Positions 28,499 to 43,036 of a stretch of 64,000 nucleotides of DNA are shown one piece after another; the first letter of the stretch is position 1; every line of letters starts with the position of its first letter. This stretch comes from Caprimulgus europaeus. Its lineage: Eukaryota > Chordata > Aves > Caprimulgiformes > Caprimulgidae. The stretch spans positions 19,047,686-19,111,685 of the forward strand of contig OU015527.1 in NCBI GenBank assembly GCA_907165065.1, in the 5' to 3' direction. The notes below the pieces were generated by a model. It did no database searches. It was not told the DNA's origin and worked only from the letters and a program-made list of their open reading frames with translations. Both the position numbers and the translations under genes were made by a program.

Positions 28499-29290
28499 GG
28501 AAGGAACAGATTTCCATGCAGAATTGCAACCCTGGACTTCAGGAGGGCCAACTTTGGCCTTTTCAAGCAATTGCTAGGGGAAATCCCACGGGAAAGGGTA
28601 CTTGAAGGTAAAGGGGCGCAAGATAGCTGGTTAAAATTCAAGGACTGCTTCTTCCAAGCTCAAGATCAGAGCATCCCGACACGTACGAAGTCAAGGAAGG
28701 GAGCCAGGAGACCTGCTTGGTTAAACAGGGCAAACTCAAGTGGAAGAGGAGAGTTTACAGATCATGGAAGGAGGGGGCTGGCTACTTGGGAGGAATATAA
28801 GGATGTTGTCAGAGGATGTATGGAGGCAACTAGGAAAGCTAAGGCCTCCTTAGAATTAGACCTTGCCAGAGGGGTCAAGGACAACAGGAAGAGCTTCTTC
28901 AAATACATGGCAAATAAAGCCAACGTTAGAGGCAATGTAGGCCCACTGATGAATGAGGTGGGTGCCCTGGTGACCGAAGATACAGAGAAGGCAGAGCTAT
29001 TGAATGCCTTCTTTGCCTCTGTCTACTCTGCTGGAAGCTGTCCTGAGGAGCCAAGTATCCATGAGGCCCCAGAGGAAGTCGGGACAATGGAGGAGTTTGC
29101 TTTGGTTGATGAGGACTGGATTAGGGATCGATTAAGCAATCTGGACATCCATAAATCTATGGGTCCAGATGGGATGCACCCACGGGTGTTGAAGGAGCTG
29201 GCTGAAGTCATTGCTAGAGCACTCTCCATCGTCTTTGCTAAGTCGTGGGGAATGAGACAGGTGCCTGAGGACTGGAGGAAGCTCTGACAT
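28478..29290 (+). mobile_element. CR1 LINE ORF2 fragment, 5'- and 3'-truncated
   Basis: The frame 28478-29287 is CR1 ORF2 from the end of the endonuclease into the start of the reverse transcriptase (ATLDFRRANFGLFKQLLGEI, SLELDLARGVKDNRKSFFKY, SMGPDGMHPRVLKELAE, VPEDWR). A short internal deletion near 28730 removes part of the linker compared with 24843-24870. It ends inside the RT at 29285-29290, without the CR1 3' end, so the right edge is a deletion or recombination junction. It also marks the end of the rearranged island. Confidence 0.92.
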
Positions 29291-30488
29291 CAACTGCTAG
29301 GACTGGGAGGTTGCCCAGGACAATGCGCTTTCCCATGCTAAGGGAAAGACATCTACATTAGACTTTGGACACCTGTTTGTCCATTTTTACAAATGTCAAA
29401 CTGTGATTCAGAGTGATGGAGGTGAGACAAAATAAGGGGGTAGGGGTGAGGAACCTTAGAAGTAGAAAATGGTGGTAGTCAGCTTCTACAAATTTTTGCC
29501 ATGTCTTTTTATTAGATGTACATTTCCATCAGTCTGTAAGCCTCAAATCTTAGGACAAAACACATTTGCAGATAGTTTGCAGGCAGAGGATTACCAGATA
29601 CAACTGCTTTTAGGTCAGGTTGTTTTCCTGGTGTCCCAGTGATTTATTTTCAGAGCTGTTAAAGACTTCACTGAATTTCTGGTCTAACTTCAGCAGTAGC
29701 AACGAAGACCTTAATCTCCATTTCTAACTCACGAAACTGTCTCCAAGTTACACTACAATGACCCAGTTCAGAGTGTGTATATATTGTCACTGGATTCTTC
29801 CATATGCAAGCAAAAGTTAGAGTTAGTGGTCCCTAAATCCAATACAGACTATCAGTTTAGGGTAAAATAGCATGACCTGATGAAGTGTCTGAGCCACCAC
29901 CTAACTCAGGAACAGTAGAAGAGGTTCAGCTCTTATACTGGGGAAAAACTACTGAACACTGAATAAATAACTTCCCTTATGGTTTTATCCTGACTATTTG
30001 TTGTGTCCTCATATGTTTCCTTTCCTAAGATCTTTCATGTGTCTTTTGGAGCTCAGTATTTTAAATTATCCTTTTCTCTGCCATTTGAATGCTTTTACCC
30101 ATAGCAGGGTATTGTCACTCACTTCTGATAAGAGATATGAAAGTGAAGGTGATGTGCTGCTCTTGTGGAATAAGACCACAAGCATACTAAATAAAACAAA
30201 ACCTAAACAACTCGCACGCTTTAGTAGGAGAAAGCTGAAAACTGCAAAGTTCAAATAAAAACAGATTGCCATAACCTAATTAAATTCTAACTAGCAATTT
30301 ACTAGCCAGTAATATGCTCAGCTGGAAATATGATTTGAAAACTCATGTAAGTGCATATATACATATGTATATGTGTATTTCGCTTTTGTATTTATATAGG
30401 CATTTGTAGTGCATAGCTTGAAAAGGAACTTACTACAAATTTAAAATATATGCTAAAAAGCATGTATCTCTAATCCATAGAAAATCAG

Positions 30489-30535
30489 TAGCATGTAGTG
30501 TAACCAAGAAAATCTCTTGGTTACACTACATGCTA
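30489..30535. repeat. perfect 21-bp inverted repeat with 5-base loop
   Basis: The arms are 30489-30509 (TAGCATGTAGTGTAACCAAG plus A) and 30515-30535, exactly reverse complementary, with AAATC between them. A transcript would fold into a 21-bp hairpin. No flanking transposon ends are seen. Confidence 0.9.
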
Positions 30536-33518
30536 GACAGAGTTTATTTCTGAAGATTACAGAGTTTTCAAGAACTTTGAAGTGCTTTAACAGCTTTGAG
30601 AGAGTTCCATTTTTTGTCAGTCCTGAAAGTACTTCTTCAAGAAACAGTACTTCAGCCTTCATGCTGATTTCACACTTTCAGCTGTATGCAGTTGTATCAA
30701 TGCTGATTCCAGAGGTGACTTCTAGCTCACAGACAACATTTTATTTTTGAATAAAATAGAAAAGGAGTAAAAAAACTGTACAAAAATTTCAAATTCAGAG
30801 TTAAGCCTAATTCTTCAGTAAAGTCTAAGTTTCATCTGTAACCCTTTTGTCTGTAATATGTAGTGTTGTTGCTGGGGTTTTGTCTCAGTTTGCCATTACA
30901 ATTCATAACCACAATGCAGAGGCACATTTATTATGCCCTGTGATGTATTACTATGGGTTACCCTTAAGATCTCATTGGCTTAGATAATATCATCTCAAGA
31001 TTTACAGTTTTCCCTGTACATCACATAGAGGATATGGAAAAGAAGATATGACTATTTTTACTCCAGTAACCAAAGTGTCCTTGTAGAGTCATACAGAGCA
31101 GCCTCAACTCTGTAGTTAGGATCCTGAAAATACAAAATGAAAGGAAAAGCAAACAAAAGGAAGAAATTTTCAAGTAAAATAACTGGAGCAGCAGCAGGCC
31201 TGTATCTATTGTTGCTGTGTTTAAGAATTGTGAAGGTCAAGCTAGCACAACAATGAAATTTAAGAAAGCCAGCACCAGTGAAAGTTTAGAAGGTGCAGAC
31301 GGAAGAGGCAGGAGGGGAAAGACAAAGTTCTCAAGATAAACAGAAAAGGCATTTTTGTACCCCCAGAGCACTAGCTGCAAGCAGCCCAAGGCACGTGGCC
31401 ATTTCTGCTCCATGACAGGGCAGTTTGACTCTCCCACATAGGCAGGAAAAGGGAATTTTGCTCTTGTGAGGGGGTGCCATGTCCTTCTTCTTTCTGTTTC
31501 CTCAGGGTTTGTTGCTTAAGCTATGGAACAGATTTTAAGGGTGATCTTTTGTGATGCACTGCACCAAACGGTTGAACTCACCTCTGCATTGCAATCACCA
31601 ATTTTAATGGCTGGCCTGGGACAACAGCATCAGAGGCAGAGGTGAAATTACCATGAAAGAGATTTTGAGTTATTATTATTCACATTTTCAGTCTCTCACA
31701 GAGACTGGAAGATCTGGATTCAGGCTAAACCCATAAATACCCTTGGCAGAGGATAATTAGGAAGGCATCCTTATTAAAAAGTATAGTACAGCTTCTGTTT
31801 CTTTCATGAAAAACAGCGCATAAAATGACAGCTATGATTCTTAATGAGACAGTGTCATCACTAGGGTAGAGATGGGAATTCAGAGATTTCTTTCTTGTCC
31901 AGTCATGGATTTACTCTGTGACCACAGTCAGCACAACTATTCCCTGTTTCATTTAACCTCTCCGTAAAAGAGGAAACTGCAGGCACAGCTCACTGCATGG
32001 TCAAGCCAATCTGCTTAATATTTGTAAAGCTGAGGGCAGAAGGCAATATCAAACTGCAGGTATATATTATGTGAACTAATTCAGTAGTTCTCCAACAAAT
32101 GTGCCTTACTAAATGCATTTCTGTGCTCAAGCAATGTTGCTAGCAATTTGCAGTTCCCCAGGATATGTAATATATTTATATGGAAACCAAATCTTTGCAG
32201 TACATCATCACCAAGAAGAAAAAAAATATATATTTATTGCAGAAAAGGCATGTAAAAGTTGAATAAATTACAATGATAGCTGTGTGCAAATGAGGACTTT
32301 AAACAACTTGAAGTATCATTCTTTCAGTGAAGCTCTTGGAGCTGTATAACCTTGAATCTATATCTGTAAATAGCAACAGAAGTGAATTTGACAGTTATCT
32401 GTAAGTATTTAAATTCTGTGCTATTAGCTTTTTTAAACATAAATGTCTTGCTTTTACCACTCATCAGGTATAAAAGTAACTTTAATAGGAGAAAATTTAG
32501 GGGTTGATCCTCATTGCCCTTGGACAACAAGGAAAGAGAGTGCTTGAGCACAAATACAGTCTCAGGGGCAGAAACTAGGTTTTACAGAAAAAGAGAAGTG
32601 GACGAGAAAGAAACTCTCCCTGTTCCCCTTTTGACTTAGTGCACTTACAGGAGTACCGTCTGACCCCACTGGTAGGCTGTCTCTGCCAAGACGAAGATAG
32701 CTGTCCTCATTCCTGGAGTGGCCCCCCAGTTATGCTGTGTTGCATCAGCTTTCAACCACTGCACTGGCCTACAATCACCTGGACATCTGAGTACCAGTCC
32801 TGTTGTGTACATGAAAAGCAAATAAGAATTCACTTGACTGCTGTCCTCACCTCAGATGGAAAATTTTCAAGGGCATGCAGTCAGGAGGATGCTCCATCCC
32901 AGCCTGACTGGCACGAGAGCGTTGCAGTTGCAGGGCAGAGCAGACAAGCATGAGAACCTGCAGAAACAAGCTGCTGCTGAAACATCGGCTTCCCCCATTT
33001 CCCTGTCCCACCGCCTGAGGCTGCTTTGCAGGCTGAGCTGCTCTGCTGCTGTTCCATGAGCAAGGAGGGCAAAGAAAATCAGTGTATTTAGCACAGAGTG
33101 CCTCATTCCCTCCTGTCCCACACATTCAAGTCCCCCTGTTAACGCACATGGGCTGTGTACTGATTCAGCCCTGCAGTACACCAACCAAAATCAGTTAGAC
33201 TGAATGGAAGGCTTCTGCACCACCACCTCTTTTCTTGCTTTGGTTCTATCTGTGTCACAGACTTAATTCTCATACAGCAGGAAGGATGCTGTGGCCGTGA
33301 CTAAGGCTCCTTTCTAATGATCACATTGACTGACCTTCCCCATCTCAGTCAGGTTGGTTTCAGATCAGACACCTAGCAGGGATCCCCATCCTGGCACAAG
33401 AAGGACAGGGGCTACTGATAGACTGCAGGGCTTCCTGGGCTTTCACTATTCATACTTGGGTTGTAAGAGCCAAAACCCTGCAGCAGGAAACTCAACAAAA
33501 TATTCCCACCACCACACA

Positions 33519-33532
33519 GACACACACACACA
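33519..33532. repeat. CA microsatellite
   Basis: A short ACACAC run follows CCACCACACAGA at about 33508. It is an ordinary simple repeat. Confidence 0.7.
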
Positions 33533-36500
33533 ACACTGAGCAAAGTGCACAGAGGATACGCGGAACACAGAGTCACTTTTTCATTTATTTGTTTTTAAAC
33601 ACCCTAATATAAAACCTTATACCAAGAAAGTACTTTGGGCACAAAATAGGTGTAAGGAAGCTTGGAGTACTGAGTCAGATGCAACAGGCTAATCATTATT
33701 TTGATGAATGTTTTACTATTAGCACAAGTTAAGTAGTCAAATCTAATTTTTTTTTGTCCCACTTGGGGAAAAAAATCCCAAGTAACTGAGGAGTGGAAAT
33801 CCATATAAAACTTTTCTATCCCATATGGATTTTCTTGTTAAAAACAAAAAGATAAAAATACTTTTTTTTTTTTTTTTCTCTTGAGAAATAGTGTCAAGAA
33901 CAAACCTATCATTAAAAATACGAGCAACAGACTGGGAATCTCCCCAGTCAGCATAATGTGACTTCCAGGCAAGGGGAAAACTCCCTGTAAAGCAGGCAGG
34001 GAATTTGAATTATTAAAGCTGAAGGAATAATCTGCTCACACTGGTCAGAGCAGGGCTCTCTCAAGAGCTGATGGGGTTTTTCCACTGGCAGGCAGGCTAC
34101 ATTGTACGTGAGCTGCATTTAGAGCAGTCACCAGCATATTTCCATATTGCTTTCTCAAGCAGAATTTCTATTGCTGCAGGTATTTTTCCCCAAATCCCCA
34201 CCACTTCACCATCCTTTTGCTGTTAGAGATGATAAAAAATCAAATGAGAAACTAAGATTAGGTTCTCCAGAGAATATAACATAATTTCCCTATCACTTTT
34301 TAATTGGAAATAATTGTACCGACAGTGGATAATGCAACAAAATTAAAATCTGTGGGCACAAGGTTTCCTAGACAACCTCTTAACAATTGTTTGTTTCTAG
34401 GTGGTATGCTTTGCTGCTCCATAAAACATAGAACAGCCTCATCGGTTGCAGACTGAAAGAAGGGGGAAGGCAGAGGGGAATCGCCCCAACAAGAGTTTCC
34501 TGGCATCCCTGAAATATTTCTGTCTTTCATAATTCACTTGTGTCGAGTTTGGTATGACTTTCACCTCCTGACACCTGCAGACTCATAGATAAATAGTCAC
34601 TTGAACTGGAAACTGCCTCAAAGAGCCAGGCATCAGGAAAGCAACACTGACATACCACCAGTCCCTTCTCTCATGGCAGTTGCTTTGTTTCTAAATTCTC
34701 CAAGACAAGGGGCACAAGAAGATGCTGAGGACTGTGCTCTCACCTGCCAGCTTTGCCTGGTGTTATCACTGGGGGCTGGAAGCCCCAACAGAGCTGAAAG
34801 CTTGTGTTTTTCAAAAGTATTTATGTGTTACAAAGGTGCCTACCTGTGTTGAGGAACTAATTAATAGCCTCCAATTACTAAACCCAAAGGCTTTTCAGGT
34901 AGCAAGAGCACCACCAGCTTTCCCTCCTCCCTGCCCAACAACTTGGAATATAAATTATCTTGTGAATTCCTACAGCAGCCACATCTCGCCCTAATTTTCT
35001 CCTCCCGCTCTGTTCCCTTTCCCTGCCCTTTTCTACCTACTCATCTAGGTGAAAAACTGCTGTTTGGGTCAGTCCTGCCAAGGTGGGGATAGGGGATGGG
35101 CCAGTAACCTGATATCCATGCAGTCATTAAAAGATCATGAGCATATTTCAGGAGCCTTCTTTCACCTCCCATCCTGCTGCACTAGCCACTTCACTTCCTC
35201 AGCTACAAAGAGGGGGAAAACTGTGTTGTCTTTTTCTCCCTTTATATTCCCTTGATATGACACTGAAAAACCACCCCACATGGCTCAGCATGTACACGCA
35301 GAAGAAAACAAATCCTTGGTTTTGTGTTATTGTCACCTCAGATGGCAAAACTGCTGCAGCCTGTTGTTGTGGGCGTGGCACTTTCTGGATCCATCCCTAA
35401 CATGATTTAGATTGGAGTTACAAGGAAACACACAGTCAAAAACCTGCAGCTCACTAATAATTCGTGGGGAAGCAAAGGAGAAAATGGATGCCAATAAAAT
35501 GAAAATGTTAAAAGCTGTCTCCATACTAAATAGTAAACACACAAGCACCAACTGGACATGTTCAATTATACTTGCATGGTTTTGCTGCAGCTTAATTCCA
35601 AATTTTACTATTAAGTCACAAGGTTAAAAACACTGGACAGAAAAGAAACGTGACCCAGCTTTGGTAACAGCAATAACTGACAAACAGCAAGTAAAACAGA
35701 AAATGCACCCATGATATCTTATATAACAACCCAGTGAGATAGAGCTTTTGAGATTCCCAACGTAGAACTACATAACAGTTATTAAAAAACTTATGAAAGG
35801 AGATTGATTTCATTTGGTACCCATACCAAACAATATGATGCAGTTTAGTCCAATTGTTTATTTTTGTTGGCTATAAGTAAACGTCAGAACACACACAGAT
35901 AATTAACGTCTTGCAAATATATTAAAGCAGAAGACAAAGAATAATCTGTTGGGTCTCATCTGTGCAGGGGGTTGATTACCCAGTTTTACTATTTCATAAA
36001 AGTTGTTCTGGAACATTGAATCCACTTTGCAAGACAGTTAGCAAACCCAGACCCTGATCAGTTTTTATTGCAGAGTGGAGCTTCCAGATGGAAGAGCATC
36101 CTGCAAGAACTGCCTCACTATTGCTCAGTCTGCAGCAGGCTGGCCAGCCAGCTCCTCATGGAGGTAAAGCACTAGATGGAAAAGAAAGGGTGTACAGTCA
36201 GTCTGAGTTTAATCACTTCAATATCACAGCCACTACTTCTAATTGCAAATCATTGCCTTCATGGGAATACTTCAGAGCAGAAAGAAGCGTCACCAGCATC
36301 AATGCCTTGCCACTGTTAGGAAGCAAAAGCTCTACAGGACTTCCTTACATGACATGACTATGGAGGTTAGCACTACACAGTTATTTTTTAATTTTATAAC
36401 AACACACAAAATATGTTAGCACTTCTTTCCATTCCAGACCTCCAACAAAACTTACTCTATAATGAGAAGACATTTTGGAAGTTTCAGGAAAAAAACCCAA

Positions 36501-39500
36501 CTCTTTGCTCCAGTGTTATTTACATTTTTCTCCACAATACTTATCACCATGCAGACAGGCTGTAGCCCTCCTGGAGCAGCAAGAGCTGCAGAGCTGCACA
36601 GGGTACACATTTCCTGATGTGGAAAAGCAAACTAACATGCTGTGGTTTGATTTCTACCTAGAAGCCACCTCCATATCAGGGAGCATCATCAGTACCCACA
36701 ATGATGCTGACACAGTGATGTTGGAAGTAGCCATGATATTTAAAAGGGACAAATGTAGAATTTAAAAGTTCATCAGATGAAAATTTGGAGTCTTTAATGT
36801 CCCTCTTAATTTCTTCACTGCTGTGAGTAAGTAAGCAAGAAGCTCCTCTAAAAGGCCTGGTCTACAGCAGAGAAGGTTAACGAACCCTCAAAGGATAGAT
36901 ACAGCTTACACAGAAAGACTGCTTGTGCTGACACAGCTTCTTACTACTGCCACAAATGAAATAATTTATATTGACTTGTTTGTCAAAATGAGTTGTATTT
37001 GCACTAGGTATTGCTCTGCTGGTATAGAAATGCTGAATGTTTTGGGTTTTTTACCTCCACAAACCTCACAGACATCACTAGACTCTAAAAAGCTGTTTGC
37101 ACTCACCTGTCCCAATGCTTTTCCCTCTCCCTTCTTAATTGTCTGCATTTCAAAAACTGACTTTATTGCTCATAAGATTGGTGGGTAGCCATGTTTCTGT
37201 ACGAGCCTTTAAGCATTTGTTCTTTACTGCCCTTAACAATGCTTTCTTAGGAAGCACTTTTTAGGGGCAGAGGTGAGGGAGGAGCATTATTTTTTATTTT
37301 TATTTTTATCTAATGACACCCCAGAAAATAATTTTGGAGTGTAATTCTCAGGAACAGATTCTGGGTAGAAAATTTTGGTGGTACCATTTGGCACATGCAC
37401 AATTCCCAAAAGACATGTAGGAACCTGTAGACAGGTGGCTGTGGACTCAGAAGAGTATTTCTTTCCCTCCTTGCTGGTCTAGGCCAAAATCTGGTGCTCA
37501 TGGATTAAAATTTCTGATAACCCACAAGATCAAGGATGACTATTCAGAAGCTTCTCATACTATTTCATTGCTTCCAATGTTTTTCTGATCCCTCGTAACG
37601 TAAATTAAGGAGACTGCAAAAACAAGTAACTTTGCAGATGTAGGAATGGAAACTAGTCTAAGGAAAATTATATTTGCTGGAAAAGGAGAAACAGGCAATG
37701 GAGAAGCACATGTCAAAGGGCAAATAGGACTGAATTCACTTATTGTAGCACACAGGTATTCTGCATTATTTTGCAAGTTTCGTAACATAAGCTGCAAGCA
37801 GCAACTGCCAGAGAAAAAATAATTGAACATGTCTTTTCAGCTTCTTTTTAATACATAGGCAAAGACTAGTGTTATGTGCAAATTCTACCTGTCTGACCAA
37901 AATTTGGGGAGACTGCAAATTAACTGCAAATGCAGTAACCATGATAAAATTGAAGAATTTTTAATAGCTGTTTTAAAATTAATCTTAATAAGCACTATGA
38001 AGACAGAGTTCTTCTGAAAGTCCAAGTCCCATCCATACTACTCCTGGTGATATGGACAACAACTATCCTGTTATTTAAGGGAGAAGATCATCCTGGTTTG
38101 AAGAACGCTTTTGTACCTTCTTATGGATGCAGGAAGCATAAGATAGAGAAAACACACTTATTAAAACAGAAACTTAGCATAACCCTATGTCACGCTTAGC
38201 ACTTCCTTTACTCCCTTCTGTAACCTGGCTCCAAGCATATTTTTAAACACCAGCTTTGAAAATGCAATAGCAGACATCACCAGCCTTCCCAAGGTCCTCA
38301 CAGCAACAGTGCTGACTGTCTAACGATGGAAGATGTGATTACTCACACGCACTGTCTCCTCACTCCCAGGCAAACTAAGGACCATAACAAATAATTTGTC
38401 AGATTGCATTAAATCGACCAGAAAGAGTTTTTTTTCCAAACTTGTAGTTTCTTATGACAAAAAAGAAAAAGCTATAATAATTAAAGAACAGTAATCTATA
38501 TGTTCTCTGGTCTTCCTCCTTTATTCATGAATCTGTATTTCCCACATTTTAAGCTTTTCTTGACAGAACATCACCACCTAGTGACTGTGAATGTTTGGAG
38601 CTTCCAGAAACCGGTTTAGCAGACCTTGAAAAGAGAAGCCTGATAGGAAGAAAAAAGAAAATGAGAGAGGAGAACAATCCTTTTGGTTATTTACACTGGA
38701 AAAATTTCCCAAGCAAGCTGAAAGAACACATTCTAATGAAATGCAAGAAGATTTTTACAGGTTGATTAAATGATTAACACTGAACTAGCAATATTTATCA
38801 CTTTAAATAAGAAAATCTAGGCTTTTAGATCATGCTATCTCACATCAGTTTAGCTCAGCAACATCAAGTATAATTAGAATTAAATTAAAATGTAAAATAT
38901 TAAGAAGGAAAAAATTCAGACAATGTCAGGAAAACATTGTCTGTGAGACCTATTCACTGGAGATACAGTGTCTTGATTCTGTCGTATTTTAAAACTAGGC
39001 TCTACGTGCTGTGGAATTCAAGCCCATATTTACCACCACTGCATACAATCCAATGAATACTTTCTCTCTCAGATTTTTTTTTTGTTTCTGAGATATCTAA
39101 GAATCAAGATAAAGATCTCATTTGTAGGTAAGGTTCTCCCAGATAAATTGCCTAATGTGCAATACCTTTGCAACCATATTGCAACCATTACTGAAGTGCT
39201 TCTTTCTGCAAGACCCTACGACCACTCCAGTTATACACTGTTCACCATCAAAGTAATTTTACAGGACAGAAATAAAAAATAAAGACTAGCTCAATACATA
39301 TTTTACCTTTTCCAAATATTTTTTTTTTTAAAAAAGAAAAATAGAAACAGGTTTTTGAAGATGTGTACCTAGACCTGCAAGATTAAACGTCATTATTAAC
39401 TTGTGCTGAACATAAGCAGAAAACAACATAGTTTTCAGCTTGATCAGACACTGAACACAGCTATAACTACTGCTGAGCAGCCTCACAAGTCTCTGCCGAA

Positions 39501-41040
39501 AGTAGGGGAGGAGCCAGACAATTAAATTACCTTGTAGCCAGTTTAACCTGGGATTAATAACCTCAGCAACAAGGGCTTTTTTAGGTAAGTTCACCCCAGT
39601 TTATTGGTAAAGTGCTTTGCGTCTTAAAATGCTTGCCAAAGCATTTTTCCCCAATTCTTGCATTGCCTAGAAGTACATTGAAAGGATCATGTTTATGTTT
39701 TTCCTGTCAATGAAGTTCAGTTCCTGGCTCTGTTCCGAAGCTTCATGAATTGTTTTTCCTATGGCTGCCAAGGGGAAACCTTCCAGAGGGAATTGCTCAA
39801 ATATAATGGTGATTTGAGCCACAAATAATGGCACCATAAGTTAACAAGAAACAAAGCAGTGTAAGAAATAAAGGTGTCATGTAGATGCTCTATGAAGAAG
39901 GTTGCATTCAGAAACCTAAGTACAGGCCCATTGAACCAACATCTGTTTTGCTATAGATACCTGTTAAAACAGGGTCAAACCTAAGTTACAAAACCCAGCT
40001 TTATGCTTATCTTTCTTAACTCCCTAAAGATGAGATTAATTCAGATAAATCTCTTTTTTCTCATTGTGTATAAGAGTACCAATCTTTTCACTGTGAATTT
40101 GACTCAGACTAGTAACTCAATTTTGTAAATTTAAGAGGCGTCACTAATAACAATTGGAACCAATACTAGCTACATGCAACAAAAGTAAAATGTACATATC
40201 TCAGACTGTATTTTTTAAAGAAAGTAGATAAAACAACTTAGCATACATCATCAGTAGGGTCCATAAAAAAAAATCTTAAAGCTCTTGAGTAGCACTTGGT
40301 TCTAAGTACAAGTATAAAATTAATTATAGTCCAATGTGAGTTATAAAATGATTACTATTACATTATACCTTTGAAGACTTAATATTGTGATCTTGTGATC
40401 TTGATTGGTGTTGTATGCTGGTAGAGAAACTTGGAGTGTGAGTACAGGAAAGTATGGAAAACTAGAAACTAGACGTGGATTAAACAAGTCATATTCGGTA
40501 GGAAAAGAGAAAAGAAGAAGGAAAATTTCATTAAGAATCAACCCAGAATGCAATGATTTCTCTACAGCCTCCTTAACTTTTTTGATTGTTCTCTGGGATC
40601 AACTTCTAAATAAAGCCAACATTTTCAAGTAAGAGAATAAAGCTTTAGTTTTCAGAAATTTCTAACCCCAAACTTCTGTTGGCTGAATTCAAACCAACTT
40701 TGTTATACTTCTTGCTCCAAAACTACTAAGTTTACTCTTGGACATCAGCATTTTGCTTACCTATAGTTAAAATAAACCCTTAAAATAAATGTAGCTATTT
40801 TATTCTAAATAATGATATAGTAGTTTTAATACATAGTTAGAAAGTTCAGCAGTAGCCCCTTTATGAGTGTCCTTAAATATCTGTAAACCATAAATCTGGA
40901 GGATAGTGAAGTGACAGAGACAAGGAATTGATTGCCTGCCACAAGAGACACCCTGTAGTAATCAGGTCCCCTTTTGCCCCTGCAAGCCTGGTTCAGGCAG
41001 GGCTGTCAGAGCAATGACCGCACCTGCAGAAATGCAGACA

Positions 41041-41482
41041 GAATCACAGAATGTGAGGGATTGGAAGGGACCTCGAAAGATCATCCAGTGCAATCCCCCT
41101 GCCGGAGCAGGAACGCCTAGATGAGATCACACAGGAAGGCATCCAGGCGGGTCTTGAATGTCTCCAGAGAAGGAGACTCCACAACCTCCCTGGGCAGCCT
41201 GTCCCAGTGCTCTGTTACCCTCACAGTAAAGAAGTTCCTTCTCAAGTTTAAGTGGAACCTCCTGTGTTCCAGCTTACACCCATTGCCCCTTGTCCTACCG
41301 TTGGACATCACTGAGAAGAGCCTGGCTCCATCCTCCTGACACTCACCCTTAACACATTTATAAACATTAATGAGGTCGCCCCTCAGTCTTCTCTTCTCCA
41401 AGCTAAAGAGGCCCAGCTCCCTCAGCCTTTCCTCATAAGGGAGATGCTCTTAACATCTTGGTGGCTCTGTGCTGGACTCTCT
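41041..41482 (-). mobile_element. CR1 LINE, 5'-truncated
   Basis: The 3' end (seen as AGAATCACAGAATG) is at 41039-41052. The minus-strand frame 41401-41117 is the ORF2 C-terminus ([45 protein letters not shown]). Further up, the element reads on to about 41482 with a small deletion at about 41448-41455. It is closely related to the CR1 at 5153-5832. Confidence 0.94.
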
Positions 41483-43036
41483 CTGCTATGGTGCGCAGTG
41501 CTGCCCATCACATAGCACTGGCTGAAGAGGTGGCAGGGAAGGGGCTTCCTTCCTTGGAGTCTGGAGGAAATATGACTACTATCTCTAAGAGCACAACAAG
41601 CCTTTGGTACAAGGTAGCTTTTACACACATCTTCTGTGCTAGGTCAGATCTAATGATCTATGTTGTACAGGAGGTCAAACTACACAATTTAATGGCTGTT
41701 TCTGTCTGTAAAGATTGCTTAAAGTCTGGGAATATCCTAAGGAGAATAAATTTGCAGTCTCCCACTGGAAATAACAGACAGAAAACAGCCCTGTGAAGAG
41801 CGAGGCGCTATTTGAGCCTCAGCTGAAACACAGAGAAAGGAGGTCAGGTAGAGGCAGTAATGCACGACTTCCTCTCTATTCCCTGCCTCAACATTTTTTT
41901 TCACTAGCCATAAAAATTCTGCCTACTCATCTTGCTCAAGATGTGCACAATCAGATATTATTTGATTGGCTTTTGAAATCTTTGGATTATGGTAAGAGCA
42001 TACCACACCTCCCATGGGCAGAGCAAACAAAACAGAAGCTAGAAGCTTCTGGCAATAAGAAAAAAAATAACTTCTTTGCGAATAGAAAATACAATGGACA
42101 CAATTTATAACCAAACATTCAAATAAAATATGTGGAAAACACAAAATAAACCTGGCAATCAGCAATCACGACCTAATTGTTTGGACTACTTTCTAGACAT
42201 GACTCCCTAATTTTGTGTTGCATATGCACCCTGGCACAAGCCCAAGGAGGTTCAACCAGATATTCTCTAAGCTTTCACTACACTTCTCTGGGAAGGTCTA
42301 TTTGTTTTCTGCCACAATAGGCTTCCTCCTATTTACACTTCAATTAGATCTAGGATTACCACCAAAGAAGACAGATTAGGCAGCTGATTTTTTTCCCCTC
42401 TGATTTTGGCATCTCCAGAAGTAGTGCATCAGCCAGATTCACCCCTGCCTCTATTTGGTACTAATTACTTGCAATCCAGCCAAAAAGGATTCCCCTGAAG
42501 AGCATGAGAGAACTCCAGCTGCAGCAGGAGTCACAGACTATGCATAAGTAAAGGAAAGACACAGGCATCTATTTTAAGGAACACAGCAAAGCAGAAAGCA
42601 CTGTGAAACTCCCCACCTCTCCAGCACAGAGTTGCAGTTTAGCTCCATGCTGTATTTGTTTTCATCTGACCTTAAATAAGTATAGATGATGGGAAGCCTT
42701 CTAGTGGTGCCTCCAGATTTGGAGACACTATTTTGTTCTGCTACTCAGCACCTTCTTTCCACCAGTAAATAGAAACTAAACCCAAACTTTTATGGTTCAC
42801 TTAAACAGTAAATAGGTACATCCTGGTTGGCCCACAGACCACTGAGATAATGCTCCAGGTTGCTGCAGAACAATTAATTGCAGAGCCATTTCAGGCCAGA
42901 TCAATACTAAAGCTTTTATCTATTGTTTCGTTACACAATGATTCATACAGCTTTCACTTTGACAGCACAAAGACAAAAAACAAAACAAAGAAGAAGAAAG
43001 AAAGAAAAAAAAAGGCTGGCATTTAGGGAAAAACAC
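41483..43036. other. no gene recognised
   Basis: AT-rich sequence with short frames only (for example 41793-42110), which have no recognisable domain. A purine-rich A/G stretch lies at about 42970-43012. Confidence 0.5.

Larger units (their letters stand above)
29291..41040. other. about 11.7 kb of AT-rich DNA without recognisable genes
   Basis: No frame longer than about 105 codons occurs and none has recognisable motifs. I see no CR1 3' ends, LTRs, tRNA-like folds or exon chains. Visible oddities are a perfect 21-bp inverted repeat at 30489-30535, a CA run at 33519-33532, a T-run at 33861-33878 and A/T-rich patches near 32220-32240. It is probably intergenic or a long intron. Confidence 0.55.

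Noticed and set aside
33700-33880. T-rich runs as the tail of a minus-strand retrogene
   Set aside because: No coding sequence or target duplication lies beside them. They are simple repeats.
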